Shown here in pieces: positions 63,023 through 64,000 of a stretch of 64,000 nucleotides of DNA. A program made the translations under genes and the position numbers. The stretch is from the NCBI RefSeq assembly GCF_019968905.1, contig NZ_CP079946.1, positions 7,227,356 to 7,291,355 on the forward strand. The letters run 5' to 3'. The notes under the pieces were generated by a model that worked only from the letters and a program-made list of their open reading frames with translations, searched no databases and was not told the origin of the DNA. Position 1 is the first letter of the stretch. Each line of letters opens with the position of its first letter. This DNA comes from Corallococcus sp. EGB. GTDB taxonomy: Bacteria > Myxococcota > Myxococcia > Myxococcales > Myxococcaceae.

Positions 63023-64000
63023 TTACAGCGGGTTGTACGGGTAGCCGCCGGCCTCCTCCAGGCCCGCGACGATGGTCTCACGCAGCTCCGCCGGGTCGTA
63101 CGCCGTGAAGGCGTCCAGCGCGGAGAGGCGCTTCAACTCCAGCGCGAGCGCGTCCCCCTTGAGCGTGGCGCAGAGGGCGCGGCGGGTGCGCTCGAAGGCG
63201 CGCGAGGTGGACTCCATCGCGTACAACCGCACCAGCGCCACGCGCACCGGGTCCAGCACGCCACCGGTGGCGGCCTGACGGGTGCGCGTCACCATGGAGT
63301 CCAGCGCGTACGCATCCATCACCACGTCCGCCAGCGAGGCCATGACCTCCTGGTGCTTGTCCAGCTCCGCGCCAAAGGCCTCGGCGGCCAGGCGCATGCC
63401 GTGGATGGCCAGGTGCTTGGCGCACTCGGCGGCGATCTCCTCATGGGCCAGCGCGTCGTGGCGGCCCGCGCGGGGACGCTCGCCCCGGCCCAGTTCTTCC
63501 GCCACGGCGCGCGCCTGGGCGAACAGCGGCAGGTCGCCCTTCACGGCGCGCTTGAGGAGCATGCCGGTGATCAGCATCCGGTTGATCTCGTTGGTGCCCT
63601 CGAAGATGCGGTTGATGCGCGCGTCGCGGTAGGCGCGCTCCACCGGGTACTCCTCGATGTAGCCGGCGCCGCCGTGCACCTGCACGGCGTCGTCCACCAG
63701 GAAGCCGATGGCCTCCGAGCCGAAGACCTTCATGATGGAGGCCTCGGTGGCGAACTCCTCCATCGCGGCGATGACGTGCGCGTCGTAGTCCTTCTCCGAG
63801 CGCTCCTTGGCCGCGAGCCGCCCGTCCACCAGGCCGGCCGTGCGGTACGTCATGCTCTCCACCGCGTAGACGAGCGAGGCCATGCGCGCGAGCTTCTCGC
63901 GGATGAGCGGGAACGTGGCGATGGGCGCCTTGAACTGCTTGCGCTCCTGCGCGAACTTGAGCGCGTTCTGCAGTTGCAGCTTCATGCTCCCGATGACGCC
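63023..64000 (-). CDS. Acyl-CoA dehydrogenase, C-terminal part
   Basis: The last 325 codons of an acyl-CoA dehydrogenase that continues past the right edge. Visible are the C-terminal helical domain starts LQNALKFAQERKQFKAPIATFPLIREKLARM, the FAD/substrate-related VQVHGGAGYIEEYPVERAYRDARINRIFEGTNEINRMLI (with the usual catalytic-Glu/GTNEI region), then an additional C-terminal helical extension (about 150 aa) typical of long-chain/very-long-chain enzymes. It likely oxidises fatty acyl-CoA. It converges with the PilZ gene, 34 bp apart. Confidence 0.93.
   Translation of the reverse strand, partial: GVIGSMKLQLQNALKFAQERKQFKAPIATFPLIREKLARMASLVYAVESMTYRTAGLVDGRLAAKERSEKDYDAHVIAAMEEFATEASIMKVFGSEAIGFLVDDAVQVHGGAGYIEEYPVERAYRDARINRIFEGTNEINRMLITGMLLKRAVKGDLPLFAQARAVAEELGRGERPRAGRHDALAHEEIAAECAKHLAIHGMRLAAEAFGAELDKHQEVMASLADVVMDAYALDSMVTRTRQAATGGVLDPVRVALVRLYAMESTSRAFERTRRALCATLKGDALALELKRLSALDAFTAYDPAELRETIVAGLEEAGGYPYNPL

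Overview
The window looks like a chromosome segment of a myxobacterium of the Myxococcus/Corallococcus type. It is very GC-rich by eye, with G or C at almost every third codon position, so long shadow ORFs lie opposite most genes. It also carries myxobacterial signatures: a MYXO-CTERM-like Cys/hydrophobic/Arg tract, a tandem PilZ-type protein, several FHA proteins, many lipoproteins, and histone-like Lys/Ala tails. No rRNA, tRNA, CRISPR array, insertion sequence or prophage was seen. The genus is inferred, not proven.

Left part (1-11.6 kb): the N-terminus of a secreted lipoprotein, a trans-sulfuration enzyme, a crotonase, an RlmK-type rRNA methyltransferase, and a Cys-rich lipoprotein divergent from an ECF sigma factor / FecR-type anti-sigma pair. 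These are followed by FxsA, an unknown tail-anchored protein, an RlmI-type methyltransferase, a YkgJ-type Cys-cluster protein and glycerate kinase. Middle part (11.6-34.7 kb): an NAD-salvage pair (nicotinamidase-like plus nicotinate phosphoribosyltransferase), a YjbR protein with a histone-H1-like tail, an epmA-plsC-ppa operon and a zinc-metallopeptidase lipoprotein. Then come FHA and SPFH proteins, a glycosyltransferase-ABC transporter operon, two unknown secreted proteins behind strong palindromes, a rhomboid protease divergent from a double-FHA membrane protein, a REC-XRE regulator, and an accC-BCCP-crotonase operon.

Right part (34.7-62 kb, minus strand): a nearly complete division and cell-wall (dcw) cluster in the order mraZ, STAS gene, rsmH, ftsL, ftsI, murE, murF, mraY, murD, ftsW, murG, murC, murB, ddl, ftsQ, ftsA, then ftsZ. 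Most junctions from rsmH to ddl overlap by 1-4 bases or are tightly spaced, which indicates translational coupling. A recognisable sigma-70-like promoter precedes mraZ. ftsA and ftsZ are separated by a 7.7-kb gene for a giant surface protein with 11 tandem ~90-residue Ig-like repeats, thrombospondin type-3 calcium repeats and a C-terminal OmpA peptidoglycan-binding domain. In the middle of that protein sits what looks like a complete MYXO-CTERM sorting tail followed directly by a second signal peptide, as if a sorted surface adhesin and an OmpA protein had been joined in frame. This is the most unusual object in the window.

The right edge holds a double PilZ-type protein and the C-terminal part of an acyl-CoA dehydrogenase.
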